This document shows, piece after piece, positions 1 through 9,351 of a stretch of 64,000 nt of DNA (positions are counted from its first letter, which is position 1; each line of letters opens with the position of its first letter). Position numbers and translations under genes: made by a program. Source of the stretch: Chloroflexota bacterium (lineage in GTDB: Bacteria > Chloroflexota > Anaerolineae > Anaerolineales > Villigracilaceae). The notes under the pieces are model-generated. The model did no database searches and had not been told where the DNA came from. It saw only the letters and a list, made by a program, of their open reading frames with translations. Location of the stretch: assembly GCA_016195815.1 (NCBI GenBank), contig JACPYX010000019.1, positions 1 to 64,000 of the forward strand. The letters run 5' to 3'.

Positions 1-386
1 ATGAAGGCATGGCTGGGGACAACCTGGGCTTGTTGTTGCGCGGCATCGAGCGCACGGACATCGAGCGCGGGCAGGTGCTGGCCAAGCCGGGCTCGATCAC
101 GCCGCACAAGAAATTTCTGGCGCAGGTGTATGTGTTGAAGACGGAAGAGGGCGGCCGCCACAAAGCATTCTTCAGCGGGTATCGTCCGCAGTTCTACATT
201 CGCACGATGGATGTGACGGGCAACATCACCCTGCCGGAGGGGGTGGAGATGGTGATGCCGGGCGATGATGTAAACCTGACGGTGGAGTTGATCGTGCCGG
301 TGGCGTTGGAGCAGGGTTCGAAGTTCGCCATTCGCGAAGGCGGCCTGACCGTCGGCGCGGGTGTTATCACCAAGATCATCGAGTAG
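1..386 (+). CDS. tuf: Elongation factor Tu, C-terminal part (5' end outside window)
   Basis: This is the last third of EF-Tu, the GTPase that delivers aminoacyl-tRNA to the ribosome. The reading frame is open from base 3 with residues [14 protein letters not shown], so the ATG at base 9 is internal and not a start. The visible part covers the end of domain 2 and all of domain 3, including [10 protein letters not shown], the Phe-rich FSGYRPQFY segment and the terminal [13 protein letters not shown]. It ends 8 bases before rpsJ, the usual tuf-rpsJ junction of the str/S10 cluster. The GTPase domain is not visible. Identity is certain from the C-terminal motifs. Confidence 0.97.
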   Translation, partial: EGMAGDNLGLLLRGIERTDIERGQVLAKPGSITPHKKFLAQVYVLKTEEGGRHKAFFSGYRPQFYIRTMDVTGNITLPEGVEMVMPGDDVNLTVELIVPVALEQGSKFAIREGGLTVGAGVITKIIE

Positions 387-394
387 GCCTAATC

Positions 395-703
395 ATGACC
401 AAACAGAAAATACGTATCCGCCTTAAGGCTTACGATCATCGCGTTCTCGACCAGTCTGCCAAGCGCATCGTTGAGACAGCTGAACGCTCCGGTGCCCATG
501 TGGTTGGCCCTGTACCCTTGCCAACCAAGATAGAACGCTTTACAATACGTCGCTCGGCCTTTATTGATAAAGACTCGCATGAGCATTTTGAAATCCGTAC
601 ACACAATCGTCTGATTGACGTTCTTGATCCGGACTCCAAGACGATTGATATGCTGATGCGTTTGAACCTGCCTGCCGGTGTTGACATCGAGATCAAGATT
701 TAA
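395..703 (+). CDS. rpsJ: 30S ribosomal protein S10
   Basis: S10 is a 30S head protein and also the NusE partner in antitermination complexes. The 102-residue product has family length and the typical start [15 protein letters not shown], the GPVPLPT loop and the THNRLIDV motif. It is the first gene of the S10 operon, directly after tuf. Unusually, it is followed by a 181-base untranslated stretch before rplC, whereas the other genes of the cluster are spaced by a few bases or overlap. Confidence 0.98.
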   Translation: MTKQKIRIRLKAYDHRVLDQSAKRIVETAERSGAHVVGPVPLPTKIERFTIRRSAFIDKDSHEHFEIRTHNRLIDVLDPDSKTIDMLMRLNLPAGVDIEIKI

Positions 704-884
704 TGAATAGCGGGTGGGAGGAAATTTCCTTCCACTTATAAATTCGACAGCGCAAGAACGGTTCTGTGCGTGGCCTGCAAATAGCATATGCCCCGCCAAA
801 TTGTTTGACTGCGTTGCCAGGAGATGATGCAGACCAAGCCCGGTCTGACAGTCTCGCCAAACTTTTGAAGGAGAAAAACCGATT
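704..884 (+). promoter_or_regulatory. Structured 181-bp spacer between rpsJ and rplC, candidate internal leader
   Basis: No ORF of credible size is seen here on either strand. The spacer holds two inverted repeats. One at 714-735 pairs GTGGGAGGAAA with TTTCCTTCCAC with a single mismatch. The other at 830-847 is a perfect 6-bp stem, CAGACC/GGTCTG, with a 6-nt loop. A good ribosome-binding site (AAGGAG) precedes rplC at about 869-874. In a cluster this compact, such a spacer suggests an autoregulatory r-protein leader, a processing site or an internal promoter. No convincing -10/-35 pair was found. Confidence 0.4.
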
Positions 885-1514
885 ATGTTAAAAGGGCTGA
901 TTGGCAAGAAGATCGGCATGACCCAGATCTTCGATGAGCAAGGCGTCGCATATCCTGTGACGCTCATCGAAGCTGGGCCATGTTTCGTTACCCAGATTCG
1001 CAAACCGGAAAAAGAAGGTTATTCGGCTGTGCAATTGGGCTTTGCTGAAGTCCATCCCAAGCGTCTTACCAATGGCGAGTTGGGACATCTCACTGCCAGC
1101 AAGATTCCCCCTTTGAAATTTCTTCGCGAATTTCGAACCAAGACTCCAGAGATGAACATCGGTGACAAAGTAACAGTGGATGTCTTTGTCATTGGCGAGC
1201 GTGTGGATGTGGTCGGTGTGAGCAAAGGCAAAGGCTTTGCGGGTGTGGTCAAACGACATCACTTCCATGGAATGGATGCTACGCACGGGACCTCCGACCG
1301 GAATCGCGCTCCAGGCTCGAACGGCTCTGGCACCACCCCCGGTCGTGTTTATCGCGGTTCACGCCGCGCTGGTCACATGGGTACGGATCGAGTCACCGCT
1401 CAGAACTTGAAGATCGTGATGGTGGATGCAGAACGCAACCTGATTGGTCTATATGGCGCCGTGCCGGGCGGCAAAGGCAGCCTGGTTGTGCTGAAAGAGA
1501 CGCGCAAGCAATAA
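885..1514 (+). CDS. rplC: 50S ribosomal protein L3
   Basis: L3 is an early 23S rRNA-binding assembly protein near the peptidyl transferase centre. The 209-residue product has family length and begins MLKGLIGKKIGMTQIF. It contains the VGVSKGKGFAGVVKRHHF extension and the GRVYRGSRRAGHMG loop that normally carries the methylated Gln; here the RAGHMG context is retained. An AAGGAG site precedes the ATG. It follows the structured spacer and precedes rplD by 26 bases. Confidence 0.98.
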   Translation: MLKGLIGKKIGMTQIFDEQGVAYPVTLIEAGPCFVTQIRKPEKEGYSAVQLGFAEVHPKRLTNGELGHLTASKIPPLKFLREFRTKTPEMNIGDKVTVDVFVIGERVDVVGVSKGKGFAGVVKRHHFHGMDATHGTSDRNRAPGSNGSGTTPGRVYRGSRRAGHMGTDRVTAQNLKIVMVDAERNLIGLYGAVPGGKGSLVVLKETRKQ

Positions 1515-1540
1515 GCGCTGAGGAAACAGGAAGAATAGCC

Positions 1541-2176
1541 ATGAAAGTAGACGTTCTTAACATGAAGGGCGAGAAGATCAAACAGGTTGAATTGCCTGCC
1601 GCGATCTTTGAAGCCAAAGTGAATATTGACCTGATGCATCAGGCCTATCAGCGCCAGATGGCAAACGCGCGTCTCGGCACTCACCAGACTAAAACGCGTG
1701 GCGAGGTTGCAGGTGGTGGCCGTAAACCATATAAGCAAAAAGGCACGGGCCGCGCTCGCCAGGGATCTACGATCTCTGCCCAATGGGTCGGCGGTGGGCG
1801 TATCCATACGCCGCACCCTCGCAAGTATACGCAGGCCATGCCCAAGAAAATGCGCCAGGCTGCGTTGCGTTCTGCGCTTTCGGCCAAAGCTGCTGATGCA
1901 GGCATTGTGGTTGTAGACGACATCCAGCTTGATGAAGCCAAGACCAAAATGATGGCGTCCGTGTTGAACGGCTGGGTGGGTGATGCAAGTGCATTGGTGC
2001 TGATGCCAGTTAACGATGAATCGTATGAGAATGTGACGCGTATTGCCGGCAATATCCCCGATGCAAAAATCCTGCTGGCCTCATATCTAAATGTGCGCGA
2101 CCTGCTCGGTTACGATAAGGTTGTTGTGCCGCTCAAAACGCTTGACGTGTTGTCGGCGCATTTGGGCAAGGAGTAA
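1541..2176 (+). CDS. rplD: 50S ribosomal protein L4
   Basis: L4 lines the exit tunnel and in many bacteria autoregulates the S10 operon. The 211-residue product shows the long tunnel loop in its N-terminal half (RLGTHQTKTRGEV, GGGRKPYKQKGTGRARQGS) and the C-terminal alpha/beta domain (KILLASYLNVRDLLGYDKVVV). Start ATG 1541 follows an AGGAA-type site. The rplC-rplD-rplW-rplB order is canonical. Confidence 0.97.
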   Translation: MKVDVLNMKGEKIKQVELPAAIFEAKVNIDLMHQAYQRQMANARLGTHQTKTRGEVAGGGRKPYKQKGTGRARQGSTISAQWVGGGRIHTPHPRKYTQAMPKKMRQAALRSALSAKAADAGIVVVDDIQLDEAKTKMMASVLNGWVGDASALVLMPVNDESYENVTRIAGNIPDAKILLASYLNVRDLLGYDKVVVPLKTLDVLSAHLGKE

Positions 2177-2180
2177 ACCC

Positions 2181-2483
2181 ATGACGACGATTTATGATGT
2201 GATTCGCCGTCCGCTGGTGACCGAAAAATCCAGCTATCAATCGAGCAAACTCGGCCAATATTCGTTCGAGGTTGTGGAAAACGCGACCCGCACCATGGTC
2301 AGGGATGCCATTGAAACCATGTTCGATGTAAAAGTTGAGCGTGTCAATATTATCAACGTTTCCGCCAAACGCGGCCGCCGCGCTCGCTCTCGTCGTCTGA
2401 TGGTTCGCAAGCCGGGCTATAAGAAGGCGATTGTGACTCTTGTTGAGGGACAAACCCTCGAGATATTTGGAGGGGTGCAGTAA
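2181..2483 (+). CDS. rplW: 50S ribosomal protein L23
   Basis: L23 sits at the tunnel exit and docks trigger factor and SRP. I start it at ATG 2181, 4 bases after the rplD stop, which gives 100 residues and the family-typical opening [15 protein letters not shown]. An upstream in-frame start at 2091 would overlap rplD and add a non-homologous extension. The motif [17 protein letters not shown] and the C-terminal [11 protein letters not shown] are conserved. Its TAA shares a base with the rplB ATG (TAATG), implying translational coupling. Confidence 0.96.
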   Translation: MTTIYDVIRRPLVTEKSSYQSSKLGQYSFEVVENATRTMVRDAIETMFDVKVERVNIINVSAKRGRRARSRRLMVRKPGYKKAIVTLVEGQTLEIFGGVQ

Positions 2484-3319
2484 TGGCAGTCAAGAAATAT
2501 AAACCCACAACTCCCGGCCAGCGGGGGATGACGGGCTATACCTTTGAAGAAATCACCAAATCCACGCCCGAGCGTTCGCTGACCGTTTCACTCGGACGCC
2601 ATGGCGGCCGCAATACTTATGGCCGCGTCACTGTGCGGCATCAAGGCGGTGGACATCGCCGACTTGTTCGTGTGGTTGATTTCAAACGCGAAAAACACGG
2701 CATCCCCGCCAGGGTTGCAGCGATTGAATATGATCCGAACCGCACAGCTCGTTTGGCTTTGTTGAATTATGCGGATGGCGAGAAACGCTATATCATCGCG
2801 CCGTTGGATTTGAAAGTGGGCGACACGCTCATGTCTGGTCCGAATGCTGAAATCCGCCCGGGCAATTCCCTCCCAATCGCGAATATCCCGGTTGGCACTC
2901 TCATCCATAACATTGAGTTGAAGGCCGGTCGAGGCGGGCAGATTGTCCGCTCGGCGGGTGGGTCGGCCCAGTTGCTCGGTAAAGAAGGCGATTTTGCCCA
3001 AGTCCGACTGCCGTCCGGTGAGGTGCGCCTGGTTCATCAGGTCTGCTATGCCACCATTGGCACGGTCGGAAATCTTGACCATGGAAATATCAAATTGGGC
3101 AAAGCAGGCCGTAGTCGCCACTTGGGCATACGCCCGGCAGTTCGCGGCTCTGCAATGACTCCGCGCGACCATCCGCATGGCGGTGGTGAAGGGCGTCAGC
3201 CAATCGGCCTGGCTGGACCGAAGAGTCCGTGGGGCAAGCCGACCCTGGGTTATAAGACCCGTCGCAATAAGAAGAGCGACCAGTATATTGTGCGCCGTCG
3301 CAGCAAGACAACCCGCTAG
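2483..3319 (+). CDS. rplB: 50S ribosomal protein L2
   Basis: L2 is one of the most conserved 50S proteins and is needed for subunit association and peptidyl transferase. The 278-residue product has the usual length, with [19 protein letters not shown] near the N-terminus, the OB and SH3-like domains, and the diagnostic C-terminal [19 protein letters not shown], including the catalytic-centre His. It starts in TAATG overlap with rplW and ends 23 bases before rpsS. Confidence 0.98.
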   Translation: MAVKKYKPTTPGQRGMTGYTFEEITKSTPERSLTVSLGRHGGRNTYGRVTVRHQGGGHRRLVRVVDFKREKHGIPARVAAIEYDPNRTARLALLNYADGEKRYIIAPLDLKVGDTLMSGPNAEIRPGNSLPIANIPVGTLIHNIELKAGRGGQIVRSAGGSAQLLGKEGDFAQVRLPSGEVRLVHQVCYATIGTVGNLDHGNIKLGKAGRSRHLGIRPAVRGSAMTPRDHPHGGGEGRQPIGLAGPKSPWGKPTLGYKTRRNKKSDQYIVRRRSKTTR

Positions 3320-3342
3320 GCGCTGATAGGTAAGAGGTAACT

Positions 3343-3654
3343 ATGTCTCGTTCCCTTAAAAAAGGCCCCTACATTGAGCCGAAATTGCTCAAACGTATTG
3401 AGGCAATGAATCAAAAAGGTGAGAAGAAAGTCGTCCGCACCTGGAGCCGCGCCAGCGTGATCTTCCCGCAGATGGTCGGACATACGATTGCAGTCCACGA
3501 TGGACGCCGTCATGTGCCGATCTATGTTACAGAAAATATGGTAGGTCACCGTCTTGGCGAGTTTGCACCCACCCGTACCTTCCGCGGACATCAATCCGCC
3601 GCGGCCGCGGCCGAGAAGGCTACTCCGGCTCCGGCGGCAGGAGGGGCTAAATAA
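3343..3654 (+). CDS. rpsS: 30S ribosomal protein S19 with Ala-rich tail
   Basis: S19 binds 16S rRNA in the 30S head with S13. The core (residues 1-85: [42 protein letters not shown]) is standard. The 103-residue product is about ten residues longer than usual and ends in an Ala/Pro-rich tail ([19 protein letters not shown]) that looks disordered. The stop overlaps the rplV start as TAATG. Confidence 0.97.
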   Translation: MSRSLKKGPYIEPKLLKRIEAMNQKGEKKVVRTWSRASVIFPQMVGHTIAVHDGRRHVPIYVTENMVGHRLGEFAPTRTFRGHQSAAAAAEKATPAPAAGGAK

Positions 3655-3998
3655 TGACGCACGATATTCGCGCTGAACTTCGTTTTTTGCCTCAGTCTGC
3701 ACAAAAGGTACGCCTAGTGATTGATAGTGTGCGCGGAATGGATGCTACTACCGCGCTCGAAAACCTGCGCTTTGTCAATAAGCGCGCTGGCGAGCCTGTG
3801 CTGAAGCTTCTCAAGTCCGCTGTATCGAACGCGGAGGAAAACTTCGGCGTCAGCCGGGAAGATTTGTATGTTGCGCAGATTTTTGCCAACGAAGCGCCCA
3901 CTCGCAAGTGGCGCCGCTTTGGGGCGCGCGGTCGTTTCAAGCCGGTTTTACGCCGACAGTCGCACATCACCGTCATCCTGCGCGAGCGCGGGTCGTAA
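3654..3998 (+). CDS. rplV: 50S ribosomal protein L22
   Basis: L22 reaches into the exit tunnel with its beta-hairpin. The 114-residue product contains RFLPQSAQKVRLVIDSVRGM, NAEENFGVSREDL and the hairpin region APTRKWRRFGARGRFKPVLRRQSHI. Its length is normal. The start codon lies in a TAATG overlap with rpsS, so it is probably translated by reinitiation. Confidence 0.97.
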   Translation: MTHDIRAELRFLPQSAQKVRLVIDSVRGMDATTALENLRFVNKRAGEPVLKLLKSAVSNAEENFGVSREDLYVAQIFANEAPTRKWRRFGARGRFKPVLRRQSHITVILRERGS

Positions 3999-4016
3999 GA
4001 AAGGACTGAGGAATTT

Positions 4017-4766
4017 ATGGGTCGCAAAGTACATCCAATCGGTATGCGTCTTGGGATCAACCAGCCTTGGCAAGGCCGCTGGTTCGCCGAAGGCAAGACA
4101 TACCGGGAACAATTGCACCAGGATTTCGCCATTCGCTATCTATTGACGGGCGGCACATCCAAAGGCGGCGCGGCGAAGAACATCCGCGTGCATGAATTGC
4201 GCAAGGAATTACCAGAAATGATATTGAATGGCAAAGCAGGCGTCTCACGCATCGATGTGGAACGTTTCCCCGGCAAGATTCGGATTGCCATTCATACCGC
4301 CAAGCCCGGCATCCTCATCGGACGCAAAGGCGAGGGCGTGAAGAAGATCCGTTCTGCTCTTGAAGCTTTGGTCGGCAAGAAGATTGACCTGGACATCAAA
4401 GAGATCAGCTCGCCAGATACCGATGCCATGCTGGTTGCCAAGAATGTGGCTGACCAGTTGGAGCGTCGTATTGCTTACCGCCGCGCCATGAAGCGTGCCA
4501 TTCAACAGGCCATTCGTCAGGGCGCTAAAGGGATCAAGATCATGGTCGGCGGACGTTTGGGCGGCGCGGAAATGTCGCGCGATGTTTGGCTGCGCGAAGG
4601 CCGCGTGCCTCTTCAGACCCTGCGCGCCAACATTGATTTCGCCAAGACCGAAGCCGCGACCACTTACGGTCAGATCGGCGTAAAGGTCTGGATTTATAAA
4701 GGCGAAGTTGCACCGGAAGCAGAAGAAAAAACTGAGACGACGGAAGGCGTGTACGTCAGCGAGTAA
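4017..4766 (+). CDS. rpsC: 30S ribosomal protein S3
   Basis: S3 forms part of the mRNA entry channel. The 249-residue product begins [21 protein letters not shown] type-2 domain follows with the RNA-binding loop [14 protein letters not shown], then the C-terminal domain ([43 protein letters not shown]). An acidic, disordered tail (EEKTETTEG) ends it. Spacing to rplP is 29 bases. Confidence 0.98.
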   Translation: MGRKVHPIGMRLGINQPWQGRWFAEGKTYREQLHQDFAIRYLLTGGTSKGGAAKNIRVHELRKELPEMILNGKAGVSRIDVERFPGKIRIAIHTAKPGILIGRKGEGVKKIRSALEALVGKKIDLDIKEISSPDTDAMLVAKNVADQLERRIAYRRAMKRAIQQAIRQGAKGIKIMVGGRLGGAEMSRDVWLREGRVPLQTLRANIDFAKTEAATTYGQIGVKVWIYKGEVAPEAEEKTETTEGVYVSE

Positions 4767-4795
4767 CGCTGTCGTCCTGGAGTGAGGTTATTGCT

Positions 4796-5215
4796 ATGTT
4801 GATGCCAAAACGTGTTAAGTGGCGCAAGCAAATGCGCGGTCGCATGCGAGGGAAAGCCCTGCGAGGCGCAGAAGTCTCGTTCGGTGAGTTTGGCCTGATG
4901 GCGCTCGAACCGGCCTGGATTACTGCTCGTCAGATCGAAGCCGCACGCCGCGTGATCGTCCGCGAAATGAAACGCCGCGGCAAAGTCTGGATTCGCATTT
5001 TTCCAGCCAAAGCGTATACCCATCGTCCGCCAGAAACCCGCATGGGTTCCGGCAAAGGCGGCGTGGAATATTATGTTGCAGTCGTGAAGCCGGGCCGCAT
5101 TATGTTCGAAGTCGCGGGCTTGCCAGCTGATCAGGCCATTGCGGCTTTGAAGGGTGCACAATACAAGTTCCCGATCAAGACCAAGGTTGTGAGCAGTCAC
5201 GAGGCAGGAGAATAA
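4796..5215 (+). CDS. rplP: 50S ribosomal protein L16
   Basis: L16 organises the A-site tRNA and the central protuberance. The 139-residue product has [39 protein letters not shown] and the hydroxylation/binding region KPYTHRP-like [25 protein letters not shown]-type ribosome site precedes the ATG. rpmC follows after three bases. Confidence 0.98.
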   Translation: MLMPKRVKWRKQMRGRMRGKALRGAEVSFGEFGLMALEPAWITARQIEAARRVIVREMKRRGKVWIRIFPAKAYTHRPPETRMGSGKGGVEYYVAVVKPGRIMFEVAGLPADQAIAALKGAQYKFPIKTKVVSSHEAGE

Positions 5216-5218
5216 GAA

Positions 5219-5428
5219 ATGAAAGCCGAAGAAATTCGCAAGATGTCGGCGGAAGAGATCCGCTCCAAGCTCTCGGATACGCGCGAGGAAATCATGAAAC
5301 TGCGCTTTCAGCAGGTGTCTGGCCAGTTGACCGATACCAGCCGCCTGCGCTTCCTGCGCCGCGACGTGGCCCGCATGGAGACGCTTCTCAATCAGTCTCT
5401 GGCTGTGGCCGAGGAAGGTAAGCAATGA
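5219..5428 (+). CDS. rpmC: 50S ribosomal protein L29
   Basis: L29 is a small helical-hairpin protein at the tunnel exit beside L23. The 69-residue product is wholly helical, with KAEEIRKMSAEEIRSKL and the typical LRFQQVSGQLTDTSRLRFLRRDVARM segment. An AGGAGAATAAGAA ribosome site overlaps the end of rplP. The stop overlaps the rpsQ start as ATGA (5425-5428). Confidence 0.96.
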   Translation: MKAEEIRKMSAEEIRSKLSDTREEIMKLRFQQVSGQLTDTSRLRFLRRDVARMETLLNQSLAVAEEGKQ

Positions 5429-5754
5429 ATAATCGTCGTCGAATCGTTGGCAAGGTCACCAGTAACAAAATGACCAAGACGGTTGTGGTGGAGATCGTTC
5501 GCAAGTTCCGCCACCCGCTTTACAAAAAGGTTGTTTATTCCAGCAAGCGCGTCAAGGCGCATGACGAGATTGGCTGCCAGGTTGGGGATGAGGTTCAGAT
5601 TGTGGAATCTGCTCCGATCTCTCGCGATAAGCGTTGGGTGGTCGAGTCTGTGATCAAGCGTGAGATCCGCATTGCGGATGCGGGCCTGGCGGCGGTTGCC
5701 TCCGCGGATGTAGCCGAAGTTGTGGACGACAAGAAATCGGGAGAGTCATCATGA
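5425..5754 (+). CDS. rpsQ: 30S ribosomal protein S17 with C-terminal extension
   Basis: S17 is a primary 16S rRNA binder with an OB fold. The core is standard: [32 protein letters not shown] and [17 protein letters not shown]. The 109-residue product carries an extra stretch of about 20 residues after IRIADAG that is Ala/Val/Asp-rich and likely disordered. It is coupled on both sides by ATGA overlaps, with rpmC at 5425 and rplN at 5751. Confidence 0.96.
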   Translation: MNNRRRIVGKVTSNKMTKTVVVEIVRKFRHPLYKKVVYSSKRVKAHDEIGCQVGDEVQIVESAPISRDKRWVVESVIKREIRIADAGLAAVASADVAEVVDDKKSGESS

Positions 5755-6122
5755 TTCAACATGAATCTCGAATGAAAGTCGCCGACAACAGCGGCGCGCG
5801 CGAATTGCTTGTCATCCATGTGATGGGCGGCTCGACTCGCAGATACGGTCATATCGGGGACGTGGTGGTGGCTACCGTTAAATCGGCTGCGCCGCAGGGC
5901 GCGGTCAAGAAGGGCGAAGTCGTCCATGCTGTGATCGTTCGCCTGACGAAGGAATGGCGGCGCGAGGACGGCTCATACATCCGTTTTGATGATAATGCGG
6001 CCGTCATTTTGGACGCCGACGGCCAGAATCCCAGAGGCACGCGTATTTTTGGACCCGTGGCCCGTGAGCTGCGCGATAAGCAATTCATGAAGATCGTATC
6101 GCTGGCCCCGGAAGTGCTCTAA
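5751..6122 (+). CDS. rplN: 50S ribosomal protein L14
   Basis: L14 forms part of inter-subunit bridge B5/B8 and is the docking site for RsfS. The 123-residue product contains [39 protein letters not shown] and [29 protein letters not shown]. Length and motifs are typical. It starts inside an ATGA overlap with rpsQ. Confidence 0.98.
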   Translation: MIQHESRMKVADNSGARELLVIHVMGGSTRRYGHIGDVVVATVKSAAPQGAVKKGEVVHAVIVRLTKEWRREDGSYIRFDDNAAVILDADGQNPRGTRIFGPVARELRDKQFMKIVSLAPEVL

Positions 6123-6143
6123 GGCTGGCGCAGGAGTAATGGT

Positions 6144-6476
6144 ATGAAAGTAAAGATTCGCAAAGGCGATACTGTTGAAGTAATCAGCGGCCGCCTTGAA
6201 GATAAAGGCAAGCGCGGTGAAGTCATCAATGTCATGAACGAGAATGACCGCGTTGTGGTGACGGGCGTGAATATCCGCACCAAGCACCAGAAGCAGCAGC
6301 AATTGCAGAATGGCCGCCAGATGAACCCGGGCCGCATTCAATTCGAAGCCGCGATCCATATTTCGAATGTGATGCTGGTCTGCCCGAAATGCGGCGAGGC
6401 TGTACGCGTGGGTATTCAGCGCGATGAAATTGGCGCACACCGTATTTGCAAAAGCTGTCAGCAGTTGATTGATTAA
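6144..6476 (+). CDS. rplX: 50S ribosomal protein L24, zinc-ribbon form
   Basis: L24 initiates 50S assembly by binding 23S domain I. The 110-residue product has the KOW motif early ([25 protein letters not shown]) and [19 protein letters not shown]. Its C-terminal part carries two Cys pairs, CPKC and CKSC, separated by about 20 residues, consistent with a zinc ribbon. Such C+ versions are known for several ribosomal proteins. An AGGAG site precedes the ATG. Confidence 0.96.
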   Translation: MKVKIRKGDTVEVISGRLEDKGKRGEVINVMNENDRVVVTGVNIRTKHQKQQQLQNGRQMNPGRIQFEAAIHISNVMLVCPKCGEAVRVGIQRDEIGAHRICKSCQQLID

Positions 6477-6492
6477 GCCGTGGAGCATCATG

Positions 6493-7041
6493 ATGAATAA
6501 TATACAAGAGCGTTATCAAAAAGAGATTGCTCCAGCCCTGTTCAAGACGTTCGGTTTCAAGAATGTCATGCAGATTCCGCATATTGAAAAGGTCGTAGTG
6601 AATATCGGTCTCGGCGAGGCGTTGGATAACCCGAAGGTTCTCGAAAGCGCCGTGGCGGACCTGGCGCAGATTACCGGCCAAAAGCCCGTACTCACAAAGG
6701 CAAAGAAGGATATTTCCAACTTCAAACTGCGTTCAGGCCGGCTGATCGGCACCAAGGTTACCCTGCGCGGTGAGCGCATGTGGTCGTTCCTTGACCGCTT
6801 GTTGAATATTGCCCTGCCGCGCGTGCGTGACTTTCGCGGCGTTTCAGCAAATGCCTTCGATGGCCGCGGAAACTATACGCTTGGCATTAAAGATCAACTG
6901 GTGTTCCCGGAAATCGAATACGACAAAATTGACAAACTGCGCGGCATGGAAATCACAATTGTGACATCTGCGAAAACTGACGAGCATGCGCGAGCGCTCT
7001 TGCAATTGCTTGGAATGCCGTTCAGCAAGAAGGAAGCATAA
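6493..7041 (+). CDS. rplE: 50S ribosomal protein L5
   Basis: L5 binds 5S rRNA and contacts the P-site tRNA. I choose ATG 6493 (182 residues, [17 protein letters not shown]), because GGAG at 6482-6485 is then 7 bases upstream. An in-frame TTG at 6469 would overlap rplX and ATG 6490 is too close to the site. Motifs include [35 protein letters not shown] and [21 protein letters not shown]. rpsN follows after one base. Confidence 0.96.
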   Translation: MNNIQERYQKEIAPALFKTFGFKNVMQIPHIEKVVVNIGLGEALDNPKVLESAVADLAQITGQKPVLTKAKKDISNFKLRSGRLIGTKVTLRGERMWSFLDRLLNIALPRVRDFRGVSANAFDGRGNYTLGIKDQLVFPEIEYDKIDKLRGMEITIVTSAKTDEHARALLQLLGMPFSKKEA

Positions 7042-7042
7042 T

Positions 7043-7225
7043 ATGGCAAAGAAATGCATGCAATTTCGTGAGCTCCGTCGGCGCAATGCCGTTCAGACGC
7101 GCAACCGTTGTCAGCGTTGCGGACGCCCGCGCGGTTATATCCGCCGTTTTGGTCTCTGCCGCATCTGCTTCCGTGAACAGGCGTTGCAGGGCAAGGTGCC
7201 CGGCGTCGTGAAGGCATCCTGGTAG
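7043..7225 (+). CDS. rpsZ: 30S ribosomal protein S14, type Z (zinc-binding)
   Basis: S14 occupies the 30S head. The 60-residue product starting at ATG 7043 is the short zinc-binding form. It has two CxxC pairs (CQRC and CRIC) flanking [12 protein letters not shown], and ends GVVKASW as expected. Upstream in-frame starts lie inside rplE and are rejected. The start is one base after the rplE stop, so translation is probably coupled. Confidence 0.97.
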   Translation: MAKKCMQFRELRRRNAVQTRNRCQRCGRPRGYIRRFGLCRICFREQALQGKVPGVVKASW

Positions 7226-7242
7226 GCGGGTGGAGGTAGATC

Positions 7243-7653
7243 ATGGTTAATGATCCGATTGCTGATATGTTGACTCGAGTCCGCAACGCTGTGATGGCTG
7301 GACAGGCACAGGTTGCGATGCCGAATTCCAAGATCAAGGTTGAGATTGCCAAGATCTTGAAAGATGAAGGATTCCTCGAAAGCTTCGAGGTGGTGGATGG
7401 CGAGAAGGTGGAGCAGAAAATTCTCCGCATTAAGATCAAATACGTCGGCGAGCGCCGCGAACGCCGCCCCGTGTTAAGTGGTATCGAGCGTGTAAGCACG
7501 CCCGGCCGCCGCATCTACACTAGGAAGATGGATATCCCCTGGGTTCTCTCCGGACTTGGCGTTGCCATATTGTCCACTCCCAAGGGTGTGATGACCGGCG
7601 CGCGCGCCCGCCAATTGGGCGTCGGCGGCGAGATCCTTTGCAAAGTTTGGTAA
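7243..7653 (+). CDS. rpsH: 30S ribosomal protein S8
   Basis: S8 is a primary 16S rRNA binder and, in model bacteria, the repressor of the spc operon. The 136-residue product begins MVNDPIADMLTRVRNAVMAG and shows SKIKVEIAKILKDEGF, followed by the conserved STPKGVMTGARARQLGVGGEILCKVW terminus that contacts helix 21. A GGAGG site lies before the ATG. Confidence 0.97.
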   Translation: MVNDPIADMLTRVRNAVMAGQAQVAMPNSKIKVEIAKILKDEGFLESFEVVDGEKVEQKILRIKIKYVGERRERRPVLSGIERVSTPGRRIYTRKMDIPWVLSGLGVAILSTPKGVMTGARARQLGVGGEILCKVW

Positions 7654-7668
7654 AGGTAGGAGGTAAAA

Positions 7669-8217
7669 GTGTCTCGCATTGGTCGTATGCCGGTTGAAAT
7701 TCCGGCTGGCGTGCAGGTGGAAGTCAAGGGTTGGAACGTCCGCGTGAAAGGGCCGAAGGGCGAACTTCAGCACAGTTTTTCCCAGACGATCGGGATCGTG
7801 ATGGAGAACAGCCAGTTGGTCATCACGCGCAACTCTGACGAACCCGCCGAACGCGCTTTACATGGCACTACTCGCGCGGTGCTCGCTAATATGGTGCATG
7901 GCGTTAGCAAGGGCTTTGAAGTTGTTCTCGAAGTGGAAGGCGTGGGCTACCGCGTCGAAATGGAAGGCAAGAATTTGGCGCTGTATGTTGGATACTCGCA
8001 TCCGGTCAAGGTTGAACCCCCGGCCGGAATTTCATTCGAAACAGATGCGAAAACCCGTCAGATCAAGATCATGGGTTTCGACAAGGAATTGGTCGGCCAG
8101 ACCGCGGCAGATATTCGCAATGTGCGTCCGCCTGAACCTTATCATGGTAAGGGTTTGCGTTATTTGGGTGAACGCATTCGTCGCAAAGCTGGCAAGGCCG
8201 GGAAAGGAGCCAAGTAG
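7669..8217 (+). CDS. rplF: 50S ribosomal protein L6
   Basis: L6 lies near the GTPase-associated centre. Translation starts at GTG 7669, supported by a perfect AGGAGG at 7659-7664 (4 bases upstream). The 182-residue product has [15 protein letters not shown], the two L6 repeats, and [22 protein letters not shown] at the C-terminus. The size is normal. Confidence 0.97.
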   Translation: MSRIGRMPVEIPAGVQVEVKGWNVRVKGPKGELQHSFSQTIGIVMENSQLVITRNSDEPAERALHGTTRAVLANMVHGVSKGFEVVLEVEGVGYRVEMEGKNLALYVGYSHPVKVEPPAGISFETDAKTRQIKIMGFDKELVGQTAADIRNVRPPEPYHGKGLRYLGERIRRKAGKAGKGAK

Positions 8218-8219
8218 CC

Positions 8220-8585
8220 ATGGCTAATACGAATCGTGCTGAGGCCCGCCTTCGCCGTCACAAACGCGTGCGCAAGAACCTTTCCGGGACTGCTCAACGT
8301 CCGCGTCTTGCGGTCTTCCGCAGCGTGACGGAGATTTACGCCCAGATCATTGATGATGCGGCGGGGAATACCCTCGTTTCTGCCTCTTCGATTGACAAGG
8401 AATTGCGTGAGAAGGTCAAGGGCCTTAAGAAATCCGAACAGGCGAAACTGGTCGGGCAAACCGTGGCGGAACGCGCCAAAAACAAGGGTATTTCAGCGGT
8501 TGTTTTCGACCGCGGCGGCTTCAAATATATGGGACGCGTCAAGGCGCTTGCTGATGGCGCGCGCGATGGCGGCCTGCAGTTCTAG
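8220..8585 (+). CDS. rplR: 50S ribosomal protein L18
   Basis: L18 carries 5S rRNA into the 50S subunit together with L5. The 121-residue product has the basic N-terminal tail ([30 protein letters not shown]), [19 protein letters not shown] and the C-terminal [22 protein letters not shown]. It starts two bases after the rplF stop. Confidence 0.97.
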   Translation: MANTNRAEARLRRHKRVRKNLSGTAQRPRLAVFRSVTEIYAQIIDDAAGNTLVSASSIDKELREKVKGLKKSEQAKLVGQTVAERAKNKGISAVVFDRGGFKYMGRVKALADGARDGGLQF

Positions 8586-8603
8586 GCCTGAGTGGAGTTT
8601 GAT

Positions 8604-9155
8604 ATGGCAGAAGTTGAAAATATTGGAAAGCAAGAACAATACGAACAGCAGGACGCGTTCGAAGAGCGCGTGATCGAGATTGCCCGCGTTGCGAAAGTGG
8701 TCAAGGGTGGACGCCGCTTCCGTTTCCGCGTCACCGTTGTGGTGGGTGATCGCAAAGGCATGATCGGCATGGGCAGTGGTAAAGCCAATGCTGTGCCGGA
8801 TGCGATGCGCAAAGCCTCCGAGCGGGCGCGCAAGAATTTACGCGCGGTCAATCTGGCCGGGACAACCATCCCGCACGAATCACTCGGACGAGTGGCCGGG
8901 GCGCGCGTTTTCCTGAAGCCCGCCTCACCCGGAACGGGCGTTATCGCGGCTGGTGGTGTGCGTGCTGTGCTCGAAGTGGCAGGCGTGCGCGACATCCTGA
9001 CCAAGTCTATGGGTTCGGCCAATGTACTGAACGTGGTGATGGCAACTTTCGCTGCTTTGGATGGATTGAAATCCGTTCAGCAGGAAGCGGCGCGGCGCGG
9101 CAAGAAGGTTGAAGAATTATTGCCGTTCTGGGAGCGGAGGAAGCAACATGCCTAA
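8604..9155 (+). CDS. rpsE: 30S ribosomal protein S5
   Basis: S5 lines the mRNA channel and affects decoding fidelity. I place the start at ATG 8604 (183 residues), since GGAG at 8594-8597 is 6 bases upstream. A GTG at 8592 overlaps that site and is unlikely. The N-terminus has a variable acidic leader before the conserved [33 protein letters not shown]. The second domain shows [29 protein letters not shown]. The end overlaps rpmD by 8 bases. Confidence 0.96.
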   Translation: MAEVENIGKQEQYEQQDAFEERVIEIARVAKVVKGGRRFRFRVTVVVGDRKGMIGMGSGKANAVPDAMRKASERARKNLRAVNLAGTTIPHESLGRVAGARVFLKPASPGTGVIAAGGVRAVLEVAGVRDILTKSMGSANVLNVVMATFAALDGLKSVQQEAARRGKKVEELLPFWERRKQHA

Positions 9156-9345
9156 AAATCCAACTCATGGCAAGACCTTGCTGGTGACTTTGGTTAAAAG
9201 TCCGATTGGTTTTACCAAGGATCAAAAGGCAACTGTCAAGGCACTGGGCTTGCACCGTCTGCATCAAACCATCGAACACAAAGACACTCCCGCCCTGCGA
9301 GGAATGTTGAATAAAATCATTCATCTTTTGAAGATCGAAGAGTAG
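9148..9345 (+). CDS. rpmD: 50S ribosomal protein L30
   Basis: L30 is a small 50S protein. The start is ATG 9148, inside the last codons of rpsE and preceded by GCGGAGGAAG. This gives 65 residues: [47 protein letters not shown] matches the family. A longer in-frame start at 9109 would lie wholly inside rpsE. rplO starts 6 bases downstream. Confidence 0.96.
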   Translation: MPKNPTHGKTLLVTLVKSPIGFTKDQKATVKALGLHRLHQTIEHKDTPALRGMLNKIIHLLKIEE

Positions 9346-9351
9346 GTTGAG

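Noticed and set aside
389-1003. Minus-strand open frames opposite rpsJ and rplC
   Set aside because: They are antisense shadows of conserved ribosomal genes with no homology, and similar ones occur opposite most genes here.
2091-2180. N-terminal extension of L23
   Set aside because: It lies inside rplD in another frame. The L23 homology and normal length start at ATG 2181.
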